Positions 63,831-63,897 of a stretch of DNA of 63,897 bases are shown in pieces. Origin of the DNA: Bacteroidota bacterium (GTDB lineage Bacteria; Bacteroidota; Bacteroidia; Bacteroidales; Prolixibacteraceae); the NCBI GenBank assembly GCA_030698405.1, contig JAUYMU010000091.1, forward strand, positions 1 through 63,897, given 5' to 3'. Both the position numbers and the translations under genes were made by a program. Position 1 is the first letter of the stretch, and each line of letters begins with the position of its first letter. The notes below the pieces were generated by a model, which was not told the DNA's origin, ran no database searches, and saw only the letters and a list, made by a program, of their open reading frames with translations.

Positions 63831-63897
63831 TTGAAGGGGAAATGTGACACATGGGCTTTAGCCCAATGCACTGTGGCTAAAGCCTTTCACCGTGGTC

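Noticed and set aside
1-63897. CRISPR arrays, tRNA or rRNA genes
   Set aside because: I found no regularly spaced direct repeats with unique spacers and no cloverleaf or rRNA core sequence.

Overview
The window looks like chromosomal DNA of a Bacteroidota bacterium, probably class Bacteroidia (a Marinilabiliales/Prolixibacteraceae-like lineage is a guess). The evidence is a type IX secretion C-terminal sorting domain (16885-18972), a DPP7-type S46 peptidase, many lipoproteins, A-rich start contexts, and promoters of the Bacteroidota form TAnnTTTG (for example 33031, 48149, 51321). I see no rRNA, tRNA, CRISPR array, intact insertion sequence or prophage.

Layout. 0.2-4.0 kb: efflux operon (TolC, HlyD adaptor, ABC-2 permease) on the minus strand, interrupted by GC-rich palindromic repeats. 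4.2-6.4 kb: recX, a sialidase-like lipoprotein and a PIN-like/DUF433 toxin-antitoxin pair. 6.5-14.5 kb: a carbohydrate cluster of two sugar-isomerase-type TIM barrels, two Gfo/Idh/MocA oxidoreductases (one Tat-exported) and a GH94 cellobiose-type phosphorylase; a GH2 beta-mannosidase follows at 20.9 kb. 14.6-33.8 kb: mostly housekeeping and single genes (BRO-N protein, DEAD-box helicase, T9SS cargo, ChrA/DoxX, response regulator, YraN, LD-carboxypeptidase, MscL, lipid kinase, HAD phosphatase, metG), a TacAT-like toxin-antitoxin pair and an unusual glycine-rich secreted protein. 34.0-42.2 kb: a complete phosphate regulon (porin, pstSCAB, phoU, response regulator, histidine kinase) behind a clear three-unit Pho-box-like array. 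42.2-47.6 kb: metF and metH, with a possible 36-residue membrane peptide overlapping the metF start.

48.1-51.3 kb: a compact type II restriction-modification system (methyltransferase facing the endonuclease, controller protein upstream of the endonuclease). A nearly identical 17-bp operator lies in front of the methyltransferase and between the controller gene and cysS, so one controller probably sets the timing of the whole system. 51.3-61.3 kb: cysS, a truncated RhuM protein, ComF, a DJ-1/PfpI protein, an M2 peptidase divergent from DPP7, and a TPR histidine kinase.

61.4-63.9 kb is a decayed defence island. It holds the C-terminal remnant of a TM0106-type RecB-like nuclease/helicase and a BrxL-like AAA+ protein whose Lon protease domain is replaced by a domain resembling the C-terminal phospholipase-D-like domain of eukaryotic MITD1. 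The 5' end of this gene is cut by a palindromic repeat. This fusion is the most interesting object in the window.

Several repeat families are scattered between genes. They include a MITE-like element with inverted ends present three times (7417, 31098, 54280), each time just upstream of a start codon; a GC-rich repeat at four sites; a TATCCTTTGC-plus-hairpin repeat at three sites; and an identical hairpin bracketing one TIM-barrel gene. A structured, terminator-ended RNA candidate lies downstream of metG.
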